From: Wenzhouxiangella sp042310355
GTDB lineage: Bacteria > Pseudomonadota > Gammaproteobacteria > Xanthomonadales > Wenzhouxiangellaceae
Assembly (NCBI RefSeq): GCF_042310355.1
Contig: NZ_JBHJMR010000005.1
Coordinates: forward strand, 139,678-203,677
Reading direction: 5' to 3'
Length of the DNA stretch: 64,000 nucleotides
Positions 33,067 to 43,538 of this stretch are shown in pieces. Position 1 is the stretch's first letter. The number at the start of each line of letters is the position of its first letter. The position numbers and the translations under genes are program-made. The notes beneath the pieces were generated by a model. That model was not told the origin of the DNA and did not search any database. It saw only the letters and a program-made list of their open reading frames with translations.

Positions 33067-34481
33067 CAGTCGATATCGAACTTCTTGAGTTTGTAGCGCA
33101 GCGAGCGGAAGGAGATACCGAGCTGCCGGGCGGCTTCGGTCTTGTTGTACTTGGCCTCGACCAGTGCCTTCTCGAGGATGCGTTTTTCGATGTCTTCCAT
33201 GTAATCGTCCAGGCTGCGGTCCTCGGGCGGACTGACATCGACGTTGTCGTCGTCAAGCATCGACTGTTCGATGTTGAGGTCGTCCGCGGTGATCTCGTCG
33301 CCCTCGCAGAGGGTGACTGCACGCTGCAGGATATTGACCAGTTCGCGCACGTTACCCGAAAGCCTGTGATTCTGAAGTGCATCCATCGCCGAAGTGCTGA
33401 GCTTGCGCGGCGGTTCGCCCCACTGTTCGCCGATCACGCCCAGGAAATGCTCCGCCAGTAGCCGGATATCGCCGCGGCGGTCGCGCAGGCTGGGCATCGG
33501 CAGGTCGATGACGTTGAGCCGGTAGTAAAGGTCGTTGCGGAAATCTCCGGACTCGACCAGCGGTTTGAGCGGCTTGTGAGTGGCGGAAAGGATGCGTACG
33601 TCGATCTTGAGCTCTTCGCGCCCACCGATCGGTCGAACCTGTTTTTCCTGGATGACGCGCAGCAGCTTGACCTGCATGTTCAGGGGCAGGTCGGCGACTT
33701 CGTCGAGAAACAGGGTGCCGCCGTTGGCCGCCTGGAACAGGCCCTGCTTGTCGGCATCGGCGCCGGTGAAGCTGCCCTTCATGTGGCCGAAGAACTCGCT
33801 TTCCATCAGCTCGGAGGGAATGGCCCCGCAGTTGACGGCGACAAAGGGATTTTCGGCCCGCGGGCCGAGGTCATGGATGAGCCGGGCGGCCAGTTCCTTG
33901 CCGGTGCCCGACTCGCCGCTGATCAGCACCGGCGCCTGACTACGGGCCAGCTTGGTGATGGTCTGACGGACCCGGTCCATGGCCTGCGAACGCCCGATCA
34001 GGCGCTGCCGCAGCAGGCTCTCGCCGCGCGGCGTGCCCGCCGAGGACTCCGCCTCGGTTTCCGCGGCTTTCTTCTCCTCGGGCTTGCGGCCGTTCTTCTC
34101 GGCGTCGTCCTGGCGCAGCTTGATCGCCGTTCGCACCATGCTGCGCAGCACCTCGAGATCGACCGGCTTGGATACGAAGTCAAATGCCCCGTACTTGAGC
34201 GCGGTGACCGCGTCGTCGACCTTGCCGTAGGCAGTGATCATGGCCACCGGCAGGTGCGGATAGTCGCGCGAGATTTCCTTGATCAGGCTCAGGCCGTTGC
34301 CGTCGGGCAGGCGCATGTCGGTCAGGCAGAAGGCGTAGTCGGTGCCGTTCGCCAGCAGGCGCCGGGCCGCCGACAGATCCTCGGCGGTTTCGACCTCCAG
34401 GCCCATCCGGGTCAGGGTCATGTCGAGCAACTCCCTCAGGTCGGGTTCGTCGTCGACAACCAGTGCGCGCATTTCGCTCAT
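33066..34481 (-). CDS. pilR: PilR, sigma54-dependent response regulator
   Basis: PilR activates pilin transcription with RpoN. The 471-residue protein has a receiver domain (phospho-acceptor Asp55 in CLTDMRLPDG), a Glu-rich linker and a AAA+ domain with Walker A GESGTGKE, the sigma54-contact loop GSFTGA and Walker B GGTLFLDEVADLP. A Fis-type helix-turn-helix at the end contains EAKYNKTEAARQLGISFRSLRYKLKK. The pairing with pilS and the sucCD neighbours match Xanthomonas/Xylella order. No pilin gene is in the window. The stop overlaps the egtB start. Confidence 0.95.
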   Translation of the reverse strand: MSEMRALVVDDEPDLRELLDMTLTRMGLEVETAEDLSAARRLLANGTDYAFCLTDMRLPDGNGLSLIKEISRDYPHLPVAMITAYGKVDDAVTALKYGAFDFVSKPVDLEVLRSMVRTAIKLRQDDAEKNGRKPEEKKAAETEAESSAGTPRGESLLRQRLIGRSQAMDRVRQTITKLARSQAPVLISGESGTGKELAARLIHDLGPRAENPFVAVNCGAIPSELMESEFFGHMKGSFTGADADKQGLFQAANGGTLFLDEVADLPLNMQVKLLRVIQEKQVRPIGGREELKIDVRILSATHKPLKPLVESGDFRNDLYYRLNVIDLPMPSLRDRRGDIRLLAEHFLGVIGEQWGEPPRKLSTSAMDALQNHRLSGNVRELVNILQRAVTLCEGDEITADDLNIEQSMLDDDNVDVSPPEDRSLDDYMEDIEKRILEKALVEAKYNKTEAARQLGISFRSLRYKLKKFDID

Positions 34482-34512
34482 CGCCGTCCTCTGGGGTCAG
34501 TAGCCATTGGTT

Positions 34513-36165
34513 TCAGCCGGCGGCCCGTCGGGTGCGCGGCGGTCGCTTGTCGGTTTTCGCGGCCACTTCCCGCGATTCCGGCCGTCGCAGCAGAATGCGG
34601 AAACACGCGCCGCTGTTGGGAACCTGGACGTATTCCAGCGGCGCCTGGTTGGCGTCGCAAAGTTGCCGGGCCAGGTAGAGGCCCAGCCCTGATCCCTGCT
34701 TGTGCGTTGTGAAGAAAGGTTCGAATACCTGCGATCTCTTTTCCAGCGGAATTCCCGGACCATTGTCGATGATATCGAGCGCGATTTCACGATGCCCGCG
34801 AATCGGGCTGACCCGCAGTTTGATGATGACATCCTGGCCTTCGACCCGCGCGTGCTTGAGCGCGTTCTCCATCAGGTTCCAGATCGCCTGGCTGAGTTGG
34901 CTGGCGTCGATGAGCACCATGATCGAGGCAGAGGGCACCTCCAGGCGGACGCGCGTGGAGTCGAGCTTGTGGTAGCGACGGAAATCGCCGGCAAGCTTGC
35001 GGATCCAGCTGATGAGATTGACCGACTCGATCCTGGCCCGTTCGCGCCTGGAGAGTTTGAGTACGTTCTCGACGATATCGTTCATTCGCGTCGAGTGATT
35101 GAGCATCATCGCGACGAGCTTGCGGTCGGCCTTGGTGAGCTCTTCCGATTCGTCGAGCAGCTGCGCGGCATGGCTGAGGGCGCCCAGCGGGTTGCGGATC
35201 TCGTGGGCGATGCTGGCCGACAGGCGGGCCAGGGAGGCCTGGGCGAGATCGCGGGCGCGGCGGCTGACCACCGAGGTGTCTTCCAGGAAGATCAGCGTCG
35301 CCTCGGATTCGTTCACGCCCGGCATGGTCAGCATGGTGGGCACCACCGCCGACTGGGTCGACTGCAGCAACAGGCCCTCGTCCTCGGTCTTGCCGGTCTT
35401 GCGCCAGCGCTCGAGACGCTCGGCCAGCGGTGGCGCGATGGTGCGCAGGTTGCGGTCGTTGACCGGCGGGTTGCCGAGCAGGTACCAGGCCGCCTCGTTC
35501 ATCTGGCGAATGCGGTCTTGTGCGTCGACGACCAGCACGCCCGAGCGCAGCTTGTGGATGATCAGCTCGTTGATGTGACCGAGATTGGCCAGGTCCAGTC
35601 CGCGCCGCTCGGCCAGCAACTTGTACTCGCGGCCCCAGCGCCCCAGCAGGGAGGCGCCGACGGCAATGCCGAACGCGCCGACCCCGTAAAGCGCCGCCTG
35701 GAACAGCGAGCGGGCCCCGAGCGACCCCTGCTGGCCCAGCCAGGCGTCGGCGAGCAGCCCGAGGGTGACCAGCGAGGCGAACAGCAGGGTGGTTCGAAGG
35801 TCGAGGATCAGGCCGGCAATGCCGACGGTGAACAACAGCAGGATGGCCAGGGCGCTTTCAATGCCGCCGAAGGCGTGCAGGATCAGGCCGATGAGGATGA
35901 GGTCGCTGGCCAGCGAGAAGGAGGCCAGCTCGGACACATCGATCTTGCGGCGCAGGTGCAGCACCATGAACCCGACCGCGCTACCGGCGTAGGTGAGCGC
36001 CGCTGCCTGGGCCAGAAACAGGCGGTAGCCCTGGATGTCGCTCTCGAGCCAGCCGAAGACCGCGAACAGGGCGGCGAGCGAGGCCACCATGCGGAAGGTG
36101 TTGAGGTAGTGCAGGGCACGTCCCACCACCTCCTCGTCGGCCACCAGTGTGCCGAAGGTCTTCAA
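34513..36165 (-). CDS. pilS: PilS, sensor histidine kinase
   Basis: PilS is the membrane kinase that controls PilR. The 550-residue protein has six hydrophobic helices in the first 190 residues and a PAS-like segment (GVLVVDAQDRIRQMNEAAWYLLGNPP). The kinase core has the H-box SIAHEIRNPLGALSHAAQLL, N-box NLMENALKHA and ATP-lid GPGIPLEKRSQVFEPFFTTHKQGSGLGLYLAR. All catalytic motifs are intact. The gene ends 31 bp before pilR. Confidence 0.95.
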   Translation of the reverse strand: MKTFGTLVADEEVVGRALHYLNTFRMVASLAALFAVFGWLESDIQGYRLFLAQAAALTYAGSAVGFMVLHLRRKIDVSELASFSLASDLILIGLILHAFGGIESALAILLLFTVGIAGLILDLRTTLLFASLVTLGLLADAWLGQQGSLGARSLFQAALYGVGAFGIAVGASLLGRWGREYKLLAERRGLDLANLGHINELIIHKLRSGVLVVDAQDRIRQMNEAAWYLLGNPPVNDRNLRTIAPPLAERLERWRKTGKTEDEGLLLQSTQSAVVPTMLTMPGVNESEATLIFLEDTSVVSRRARDLAQASLARLSASIAHEIRNPLGALSHAAQLLDESEELTKADRKLVAMMLNHSTRMNDIVENVLKLSRRERARIESVNLISWIRKLAGDFRRYHKLDSTRVRLEVPSASIMVLIDASQLSQAIWNLMENALKHARVEGQDVIIKLRVSPIRGHREIALDIIDNGPGIPLEKRSQVFEPFFTTHKQGSGLGLYLARQLCDANQAPLEYVQVPNSGACFRILLRRPESREVAAKTDKRPPRTRRAAG

Positions 36166-36409
36166 GCGCGTCTCTCCCGGTCCAGGCCGATCAGGATCGT
36201 CACAACTGCCGTGGTGGACATCTTGCCGCGTCCTTCCGTGGTGACGGATTGGAATTCAGTATACTACGTGAAAAGCCGCCCGCCGGGGTTGCAATCATTG
36301 GCGTGACCCCTCGCGGGCGTCGTCGATCATCGCGACATTCGAGGGCTTCCCGCAATGCGGCCGGTCGAGCGCCGGGAGGGTGCCGGTCGGCGCTCTCGGG
36401 ATCACCGGT

Positions 36410-36438
36410 TTGATTAATGGGGGCGGTTGTTCCAGAAT
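36410..36438 (+). promoter_or_regulatory. Candidate sigma70 promoter for sucCD
   Basis: TTGATT (36410-36415) and CAGAAT (36433-36438) are 17 bp apart and each match consensus at four of six positions, about 85 bp before sucC. The 363-bp gap between pilS and sucC otherwise shows no gene; a GTATAC palindrome near 36259 may belong to the pilS promoter. Confidence 0.35.
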
Positions 36439-36528
36439 ACGCCGGCTTCGGCGACGCCTCATGTCATCGGGCGACTCCGCCGAAGCTCCAGGATCGAATT
36501 CACACACCACGAACGGGTTTTCCAAGTC

Positions 36529-37692
<1,164 letters not shown>

Positions 37693-37703
37693 AGGAATCA
37701 GCA

Positions 37704-38576
37704 ATGAGTGTATTGATCGACAAAAAGACCAAGGTCATCTGCCAGGGTTTCACCGGAAGCCAGGGCACCTTCCATTCCGAGCAGGCGATCGCCTATGGTA
37801 CGCGCATGGTCGGCGGTGTCACGCCGGGCAAGGGCGGCCAGGACCACCTGGGCCTGCCGGTGTTCAACACCGTCGACGAAGCGGTTGAAGAAACCGGCGC
37901 CGACGCCTCGATGATCTTCGTGCCGCCGCCGTTCGCGGCCGACGCCATCCTCGAGGCGGCCGATGCGGGCGTGCGCATCATCGTGTGCATCACCGAGGGT
38001 ATCCCGGTGCTGGACATGATGCGCGTCAAGGCCGCGCTCAACAATTACGACGACGTGACCCTGATCGGTCCAAACTGCCCGGGCATCATCACGCCCGACG
38101 AGTGCAAGATCGGCATCATGCCGGGCCAGATCCACAAGAAGGGCAAGATCGGTGTGGTCTCGCGCTCGGGCACGCTGACCTACGAGGCCGTCTACCAGAC
38201 CACCCAGGTGGGCCTGGGCCAGTCGACCTGCATCGGCATCGGTGGTGACCCGATCCAGGGCATGAACTTCGTCGATTGCCTGTCGCTGTTCCAGGAAGAC
38301 CCGGAAACCGAGGGCATCATCATGGTCGGCGAAATCGGCGGTTCGGCCGAGGAAGAAGCGGCCGAGTTCATCGCCGATCACGTCACCAAGCCGGTCGCTG
38401 CCTACATCGCCGGCGTAACCGCGCCCCCGGGCAAGCGCATGGGCCATGCCGGCGCCATCATCGCCGGCGGCAAGGGCACGGCCGAGGCCAAGTACGAGGC
38501 GCTCGAAGAGGCCGGTGTGACCACGGTGCGTTCCCCGACCGAGCTGGGCGAAGCGATCGCGGGACGCCTCAAGTAG
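37704..38576 (+). CDS. sucD: Succinyl-CoA synthetase alpha subunit SucD
   Basis: This 290-residue protein begins MSVLIDKKTKVICQGFTGSQGTFHSEQAI. It has LIGPNCPGIITPDECKIGIMPG, the CoA-binding Rossmann region and the phosphorylated active-site His in PPGKRMGHAGAIIAGG. It completes the SucCD heterodimer that makes ATP or GTP from succinyl-CoA. Confidence 0.98.
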   Translation: MSVLIDKKTKVICQGFTGSQGTFHSEQAIAYGTRMVGGVTPGKGGQDHLGLPVFNTVDEAVEETGADASMIFVPPPFAADAILEAADAGVRIIVCITEGIPVLDMMRVKAALNNYDDVTLIGPNCPGIITPDECKIGIMPGQIHKKGKIGVVSRSGTLTYEAVYQTTQVGLGQSTCIGIGGDPIQGMNFVDCLSLFQEDPETEGIIMVGEIGGSAEEEAAEFIADHVTKPVAAYIAGVTAPPGKRMGHAGAIIAGGKGTAEAKYEALEEAGVTTVRSPTELGEAIAGRLK

Positions 38577-38616
38577 GATTCCATTGCCCGTCGAGCGGGT
38601 AGTGGACTCAAACATG

Positions 38617-38687
38617 GGAACCACCGAAGCCACCGAATACACCGAAGAAGAAAATCATTCGGTGTTTTCGGTGAATTCGGTGGTTTC
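38617..38687. repeat. Inverted repeat with 9-bp ACCGAA units (copy 2)
   Basis: The left arm (38617-38649) is GGAACC followed by ACCGAAGCC, ACCGAATAC and ACCGAAGAA nonamers. The right arm (38657-38687) reads ATTCGGTGT, TTTCGGTGA, ATTCGGTGG, then TTTC. The loop is only a few bases, so it could fold as a long RNA hairpin. It fills the sucD-nadE gap and may act as a terminator-like structure. Confidence 0.9.
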
Positions 38688-38710
38688 TTCATTCTAGGGA
38701 TTGGGTCGAC

Positions 38711-40330
38711 ATGCTTCGTATTGCACTGGCGCAGGACGACTTCCAGGTCGGCCATATCACCGGCAACCGGGATCGCATCCTGGCTCGCATGGCCGAAGCG
38801 CGCGATGAGCTGGGCGCCGACCTGATTGTCTTTCCCGAGCTGGCGCTGACCGGATATCCGCCGGAAGACCTGGTGCTGCGTCCCGGCTTCATGCGCTCGT
38901 CGGCCAAGGCCCTGTCGGAACTTGCCAGCCAGGTGCGCGGTATCGACGTCATCGTCGGCCATCCCCGGGCCGAGGGCGACAAGCGTTTCAATTCCGTCTC
39001 CTGGCTGCGCGAGGGCGAGGTCATCGGCACCTACGACAAGTGGGACCTGCCGAATTACGCGGTCTTCGACGAGCGTCGCTACTTCGTTCCGGGCGACAAG
39101 CCCCTGGTTGTCGATGTTTGCGGCGTCAAGGTCGGGGTGATCATCTGCGAGGACATGTGGACCCCCGAAGCAGCGCAGGCGGCCCGGGAGGCGGGCGCAC
39201 AGATCATCGTCTCGCCCAATGCTTCGCCGTACTTCGAGGGCAAGCATGAGGACCGCGCTGGAATCCTCACCGACCGATACGGCGAGACCGGCCTGCCGCT
39301 GATCTATCTCAACTGCGTGGGTGGCCAGGACGAGCTGGTTTTCGACGGCCACTCGATGGCGATCGACGGGCGTGGCGAGCTGTCGGGTCCGGCGCCGCTG
39401 TGTGCCGACGCATTGCTGTGCGTGGACTTCGATGCCGACAGCGGACGTTACGACTACCGGCACTGGCCGGCGGGTGAGACCGAACGGCTGCCGGTTATCT
39501 GGGAAGTGCTCAAGCGCGGCCTGCGCGACTACACCCTCAAAAATGGTTTTAAATCCGTCGTCCTGGGATTGTCCGGGGGGATCGACTCGGCGATTACCGC
39601 GACCATCGCCGCCGATGCGCTCGGCCCCGAACAGGTGCTGGCGGTGATGATGCCCTCGCGCCATACCTCCGAGCTTTCGCTGATCCTGGCCAGCGAGCAG
39701 ATCGAGCTGCTCGGCCTGCGCTACGAGAATATTTCCATCGAGCCGATCTACCAGGCCCAGCTCAAGCAGCTGGCCGAGGTTTTCGAGGGCACGCGCGAGA
39801 ACTTCACCGAGGAAAATCTGCAGGCGAGGGCGCGCGGCAATATCGTCATGGCCCTGTCGAACAAGTTCGGCCACCTGCCGCTGGCGACCAGCAACAAGAG
39901 CGAGTTGGCGGTCGGCTACTCGACCATCTACGGCGATATGTGCGGTGGCTACAGCCCGATCAAGGACGTGCTCAAGACCGTCGTCTATGAACTCGCCGAA
40001 TGGCGCAATACCGTCTCCGAGGCGATTCCGCAAGGGGTGATCGACCGTGCCCCCTCGGCCGAGCTGCGACCGGACCAGACCGACCAGGACAAGCTGCCGC
40101 CCTACGACGTGCTCGACGACATCCTCACCCGCTACGTCGAGCAGGATCAGTCGATCGCCGAGATTGCAGCCGTCGATGCCGACGAGGCCGTGGTGCGCAT
40201 GGTCGCCGGGATGGTGCTCGCCGCCGAGTTCAAGCGCCGCCAGGGCGCTCCGGGCCCGCGTATTACCCGCAAGGCTTTCGGGCGTGATCGCCGGTATCCC
40301 ATCACCTCGGGCTGGCGCGACAGCGGCTAA
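38711..40330 (+). CDS. nadE: Glutamine-dependent NAD(+) synthetase NadE
   Basis: This 539-residue two-domain enzyme makes NAD from nicotinate adenine dinucleotide with glutamine as nitrogen source. The N-terminal nitrilase-like amidase has Glu in VFPELALTGYPPEDL, Lys in YDKWDLPNYAVFDERRYF and the nucleophile Cys in GVIICEDMW. The C-terminal synthetase has the PP-loop VLGLSGGIDSAI and the LATSNKSELAVGYSTIYGDMCGGYSPIKD block. nadABC for the de novo route lie 17 kb away in this window. Confidence 0.98.
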   Translation: MLRIALAQDDFQVGHITGNRDRILARMAEARDELGADLIVFPELALTGYPPEDLVLRPGFMRSSAKALSELASQVRGIDVIVGHPRAEGDKRFNSVSWLREGEVIGTYDKWDLPNYAVFDERRYFVPGDKPLVVDVCGVKVGVIICEDMWTPEAAQAAREAGAQIIVSPNASPYFEGKHEDRAGILTDRYGETGLPLIYLNCVGGQDELVFDGHSMAIDGRGELSGPAPLCADALLCVDFDADSGRYDYRHWPAGETERLPVIWEVLKRGLRDYTLKNGFKSVVLGLSGGIDSAITATIAADALGPEQVLAVMMPSRHTSELSLILASEQIELLGLRYENISIEPIYQAQLKQLAEVFEGTRENFTEENLQARARGNIVMALSNKFGHLPLATSNKSELAVGYSTIYGDMCGGYSPIKDVLKTVVYELAEWRNTVSEAIPQGVIDRAPSAELRPDQTDQDKLPPYDVLDDILTRYVEQDQSIAEIAAVDADEAVVRMVAGMVLAAEFKRRQGAPGPRITRKAFGRDRRYPITSGWRDSG

Positions 40331-40483
40331 CGGGTCGCTTCAAAGATGGCCCACTGGATGATGGGGGCACGCGTCGCTATGCGTGTACAGGCCCGATAAC
40401 TCGTCTGTAGTGAAAGCGCCGGCCATCGAAATGACCGGGGCTGCAAGTGCTGCGGCCTGCGCGGCGGGAGCCGCGTCAAGGCA

Positions 40484-41182
40484 TCAGAGGAAGGTGACTT
40501 CACCCGTGCTGATGTCGTGAACCGCTCCAACGACCTTGACCTGGCCGGTGTCGACCAATTCACGAACCACGTCGCTTCGACGCAGCAGCTCGTTGACCTG
40601 CATGCGTACGTTGGTCTCGACGACATCGTTGACGAATTCGGCGTTGGCCGAGCTTCGGTCGGTGCCGGTGGGCGTGCTGACCGCATCCACCGCCGGTTCG
40701 ATTTCATCGAGCAGGGCGGTCAGGTTGCCGAGTTCCACGCCGTCGCAGGCGCCCTTGACGGCGCCGCAGGCGGTATGGCCCATGACCACGATGAGCTTGG
40801 AACCGGCCGCCGCGGTAGCGAATTCAAAGCTTCCCAGCAGGTTCGTATCAACGACGTTGCCTGCAACTCGGCCGACAAACAGGTCGCCGACGCCCTGGTC
40901 GAACACGACTTCGGGTGCCGAGCGGGAATCGAGGCACGACAGCACGACGGCAAACGGATACTGGCCTGTGCTGGTCGCTTTTTGCTGCTCGATGAGGTCG
41001 CGGTCAATGGACTCGCCGGCGACGAAACGGGCATTGCCTTCCTTCAGCAACTCCAGGGCTTCGTCGGGCGTCAGCGTGGCCTGGGCTTCCTGGTCGAATG
41101 TTCTGTAATTGCTGTCTGCCCAGGCCAGGGACGACACGGCAAAAGCCGCTGCGACAATCCAGAATACGGCCTGATTCTTCAT
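40484..41182 (-). CDS. Secreted beta-class carbonic anhydrase
   Basis: This zinc enzyme interconverts CO2 and bicarbonate. The 232-residue precursor begins with a signal peptide (MKNQAVFWIVAAAFAVSSLAWADS), so it should work in the periplasm. Zinc ligands are Cys83 in SCLDSRSAPE, with the Asp85-Arg87 dyad, and His136 and Cys139 in MGHTACGAVKGA. A perfect AGGAGG (41191-41196 on this strand) lies 8 bp before the start, fixing it. It is divergent from the large regulator at 41436. The 153 bp after its stop hold nothing I recognise. Confidence 0.95.
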   Translation of the reverse strand: MKNQAVFWIVAAAFAVSSLAWADSNYRTFDQEAQATLTPDEALELLKEGNARFVAGESIDRDLIEQQKATSTGQYPFAVVLSCLDSRSAPEVVFDQGVGDLFVGRVAGNVVDTNLLGSFEFATAAAGSKLIVVMGHTACGAVKGACDGVELGNLTALLDEIEPAVDAVSTPTGTDRSSANAEFVNDVVETNVRMQVNELLRRSDVVRELVDTGQVKVVGAVHDISTGEVTFL

Positions 41183-41348
41183 TAAGTGTTCCTCCTGTCG
41201 AAATTGGTTGTGGTCATGCAAGCCTAATACTACGTCGACAAAAGTGAATGGGCTTTCACGTTCGCCGCACTCGACTTCAGACATTCTGCAATATGAAAGT
41301 ACAAGCCTGTGACTGCCGACTGGTTGCGGGCAAGCTGATTGAGTATTA

Positions 41349-41364
41349 TGTGAACTTGATCACA
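41349..41364. promoter_or_regulatory. CRP/Vfr/Clp-type palindrome upstream of the TolB-TPR regulator
   Basis: TGTGAACTTGATCACA is an exact TGTGA-N6-TCACA site, flanked by A/T as in the CRP consensus. Its centre is about 80 bp before the regulator start and 174 bp before the carbonic anhydrase start. It overlaps a possible -10 (TATTAT, 41344-41349). No CRP-family gene is in the window. Confidence 0.7.
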
Positions 41365-41435
41365 AAAATCTACCACTTGGGAGCCTTCGAGTTTGTCCAG
41401 GGCACCTGCCCCCGGTTTTTGGCTGAGTTATCGAA

Positions 41436-43538
41436 GTGAAACTGGCTTTTCCCAATAACGAGCATGAGCGAGTTCGGGGTGTCTGTTCTCCACTCCATGC
41501 CTCTCTGTTCGGCGCCTTCAAGCTGACCGGCCCCGACGGCCGGGAAATCGTCTTGACCGGGAAACGGTCCCGGGCCTTGCTGGCGATTCTGTGCCTGCAG
41601 CCGGGGGTCCCCATCGAACGTGACCGGGTGTGCGAGTTGCTGTGGCGCGGGGGCTTCAGGGCGCAGGCCCGGGCGAGCCTGAGGCAGACGTTGCTGGGCT
41701 TGAAGAAACAGCTATCGCCGATTTCGCCGGATCTTTTCGACGCCACCCGCGAGCGTGTCGCCGTCAATGCCGCGGCCGTGACATCCGACCTGGCCGAACT
41801 GGAATCGGCCCTCAGCCACGGCCCGAAACCGGAGGCCAGCGAGCTGCTGCTGGAAATCGGCGGCCGACCGTTGCTCGGTCGTCTGGAGTTTGGCGAACCT
41901 TTCCAGCAGTGGCTGGGCGTTCGCCGCGCACAGGTCGAGCAGCGCCTGCAACGCGCCGTAGAGGACGCACTTTCGGACTGGCAGCGACGGGGACACGACC
42001 GCGAACACGCGAGACTGTTGAATGCCTGGCGGCTGCGGGATCGGTCAACCGGGGCCAGCAAATCCGATTCAAGAATCAGGATTGCGGTGCTGCCGTTCAA
42101 GTCGTTTGATGCAGCCGATGATCAGGGCCATTTCGCCCAGGGGCTTTTCGACGAGCTGATCACCACCCTGGGGCAATCGCCGCAACTGTTGGTTGCCGGT
42201 CGCGGATCGTCGCTCAACACAAGGGACTCCGAACGGCCGCTGCCGGAGATCGCCCGTGCGCTTCGCGTCTCTCACCTCGTCCAGGGGTCGGTCAGGCGAT
42301 GGGATGACGAGTTGCGGGTTCATGTGAGCCTGGTGGACGGCAACAGCGGCTTCGAGAGCTGGTCGCAAGGGTATGGCGGCAACACCGGCAACCTGTTCGG
42401 CCTGCAGGAAGACATCGCACGGACCGTGAGCCGTGAGCTGGCCAGCGCGCTCGACCGCGAGATCGGGTTGCCGGGGGTGCGCCGGACCACGCCGAACAAG
42501 GCAGCCTACGAACTCTATCTCCAGGGCCGCGCGCTGACCGCGCGCGCGATCGGTGACGGCGTATTGGCCAAGGCCGTCGAACTGCTGGAGGCCTCGCTGG
42601 CGATCGACCCGGAGTTCGCCGCATGCTGGACGGCGCTGGCCGAGGCCCATGTCTACACCGTGGTCTACACCCCATGCCTTGACCGGCTCGAGAAGTCGGC
42701 CCGTATGGCCGAGTGCGCGGCCAGGGCGATCGAACTGGATCCGGCTCAGGGCCACGCGCGCGCCATGCTGGGAATCCACCGCTGGACCCGGATCGATCCG
42801 GTCGGCGCGCTCGATCTGGCGCACGAAGCCTACCGACTCGAGCCCGACAATCCGGATGTTGCGTTGCGCCTGGGTTCGTTCCTGCTCTACATCGGCCGAA
42901 CGCGCGAGGCCTTGCCCTACATCGAGGCCGCGATCGACCAGGACCCGGTCAACGGCCGTAATTTCGGGATGCTTTGTGTCGCCCAGCTCAATCTCGGAAA
43001 CCTCCATCGAGCCGTCGCAGCCGGCCAGCGCATGGTCGATCTCGGCCTGCCTTCGATGTGGCTGGCGGTGGCCACGGCGGCATCGGGCGATCGCAAGCGC
43101 GCGGTGGAGCAGTACTGGCAGACGCGATTGTTGATGAACACCGTGATCTTTCCTCCGGCGGGCACCCGGCCGCTCGGCGGACCGGCCCTCGATACCTACT
43201 GGCGGCTGGCCGCCAGGGGTGTTTGCAGCGGGAGTGCGGTCCACCGGAAGGTGTACTGCGCCATGCTCGACTACCTCCACGCAACCCTGCCGGATCCTTG
43301 TGACACCAGCATCGTCGCCCCGGCTATCTGGATGGGCTACGCCCGGATGGTCTTCAAGACCCTCGGAACCCAGATCACCCCGGCCAACATGTATTGCTTG
43401 ATGTCGCTCTGGGCCGATATCGAACCCATTCGCCAGATCCGTCTTCACCCCGAATTTCTGGAATTCGCCGCGCGCATCGGACTGGTCGCTGCCTGGGAAA
43501 AATACGGCTGGCCGGATCTGCTGCCTCAACCGCGTTGA
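41436..43538 (+). CDS. Winged-helix (DnrI/OmpR-like) regulator with TolB-like and TPR domains
   Basis: This 700-residue one-component regulator has an N-terminal winged-helix domain (about 20-100) of the SARP/OmpR kind, with LFGAFKLTGPDGREIVLTGKRSRALLAILCLQPG. It is followed by a helical BTAD-like segment (about 105-200). A TolB-like beta domain (about 212-335) starts RIRIAVLPFKSFD and includes ALRVSHLVQGSVRRWDDELRVHVSLVDG. TPR helices fill most of the rest (TALAEAHVYTV, GRTREALPYIEAAIDQDP). There is no receiver domain or membrane segment. Such proteins are usually orphan regulators with unknown signals; their relatives bind 7-bp direct repeats. Confidence 0.85.
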   Translation: MKLAFPNNEHERVRGVCSPLHASLFGAFKLTGPDGREIVLTGKRSRALLAILCLQPGVPIERDRVCELLWRGGFRAQARASLRQTLLGLKKQLSPISPDLFDATRERVAVNAAAVTSDLAELESALSHGPKPEASELLLEIGGRPLLGRLEFGEPFQQWLGVRRAQVEQRLQRAVEDALSDWQRRGHDREHARLLNAWRLRDRSTGASKSDSRIRIAVLPFKSFDAADDQGHFAQGLFDELITTLGQSPQLLVAGRGSSLNTRDSERPLPEIARALRVSHLVQGSVRRWDDELRVHVSLVDGNSGFESWSQGYGGNTGNLFGLQEDIARTVSRELASALDREIGLPGVRRTTPNKAAYELYLQGRALTARAIGDGVLAKAVELLEASLAIDPEFAACWTALAEAHVYTVVYTPCLDRLEKSARMAECAARAIELDPAQGHARAMLGIHRWTRIDPVGALDLAHEAYRLEPDNPDVALRLGSFLLYIGRTREALPYIEAAIDQDPVNGRNFGMLCVAQLNLGNLHRAVAAGQRMVDLGLPSMWLAVATAASGDRKRAVEQYWQTRLLMNTVIFPPAGTRPLGGPALDTYWRLAARGVCSGSAVHRKVYCAMLDYLHATLPDPCDTSIVAPAIWMGYARMVFKTLGTQITPANMYCLMSLWADIEPIRQIRLHPEFLEFAARIGLVAAWEKYGWPDLLPQPR

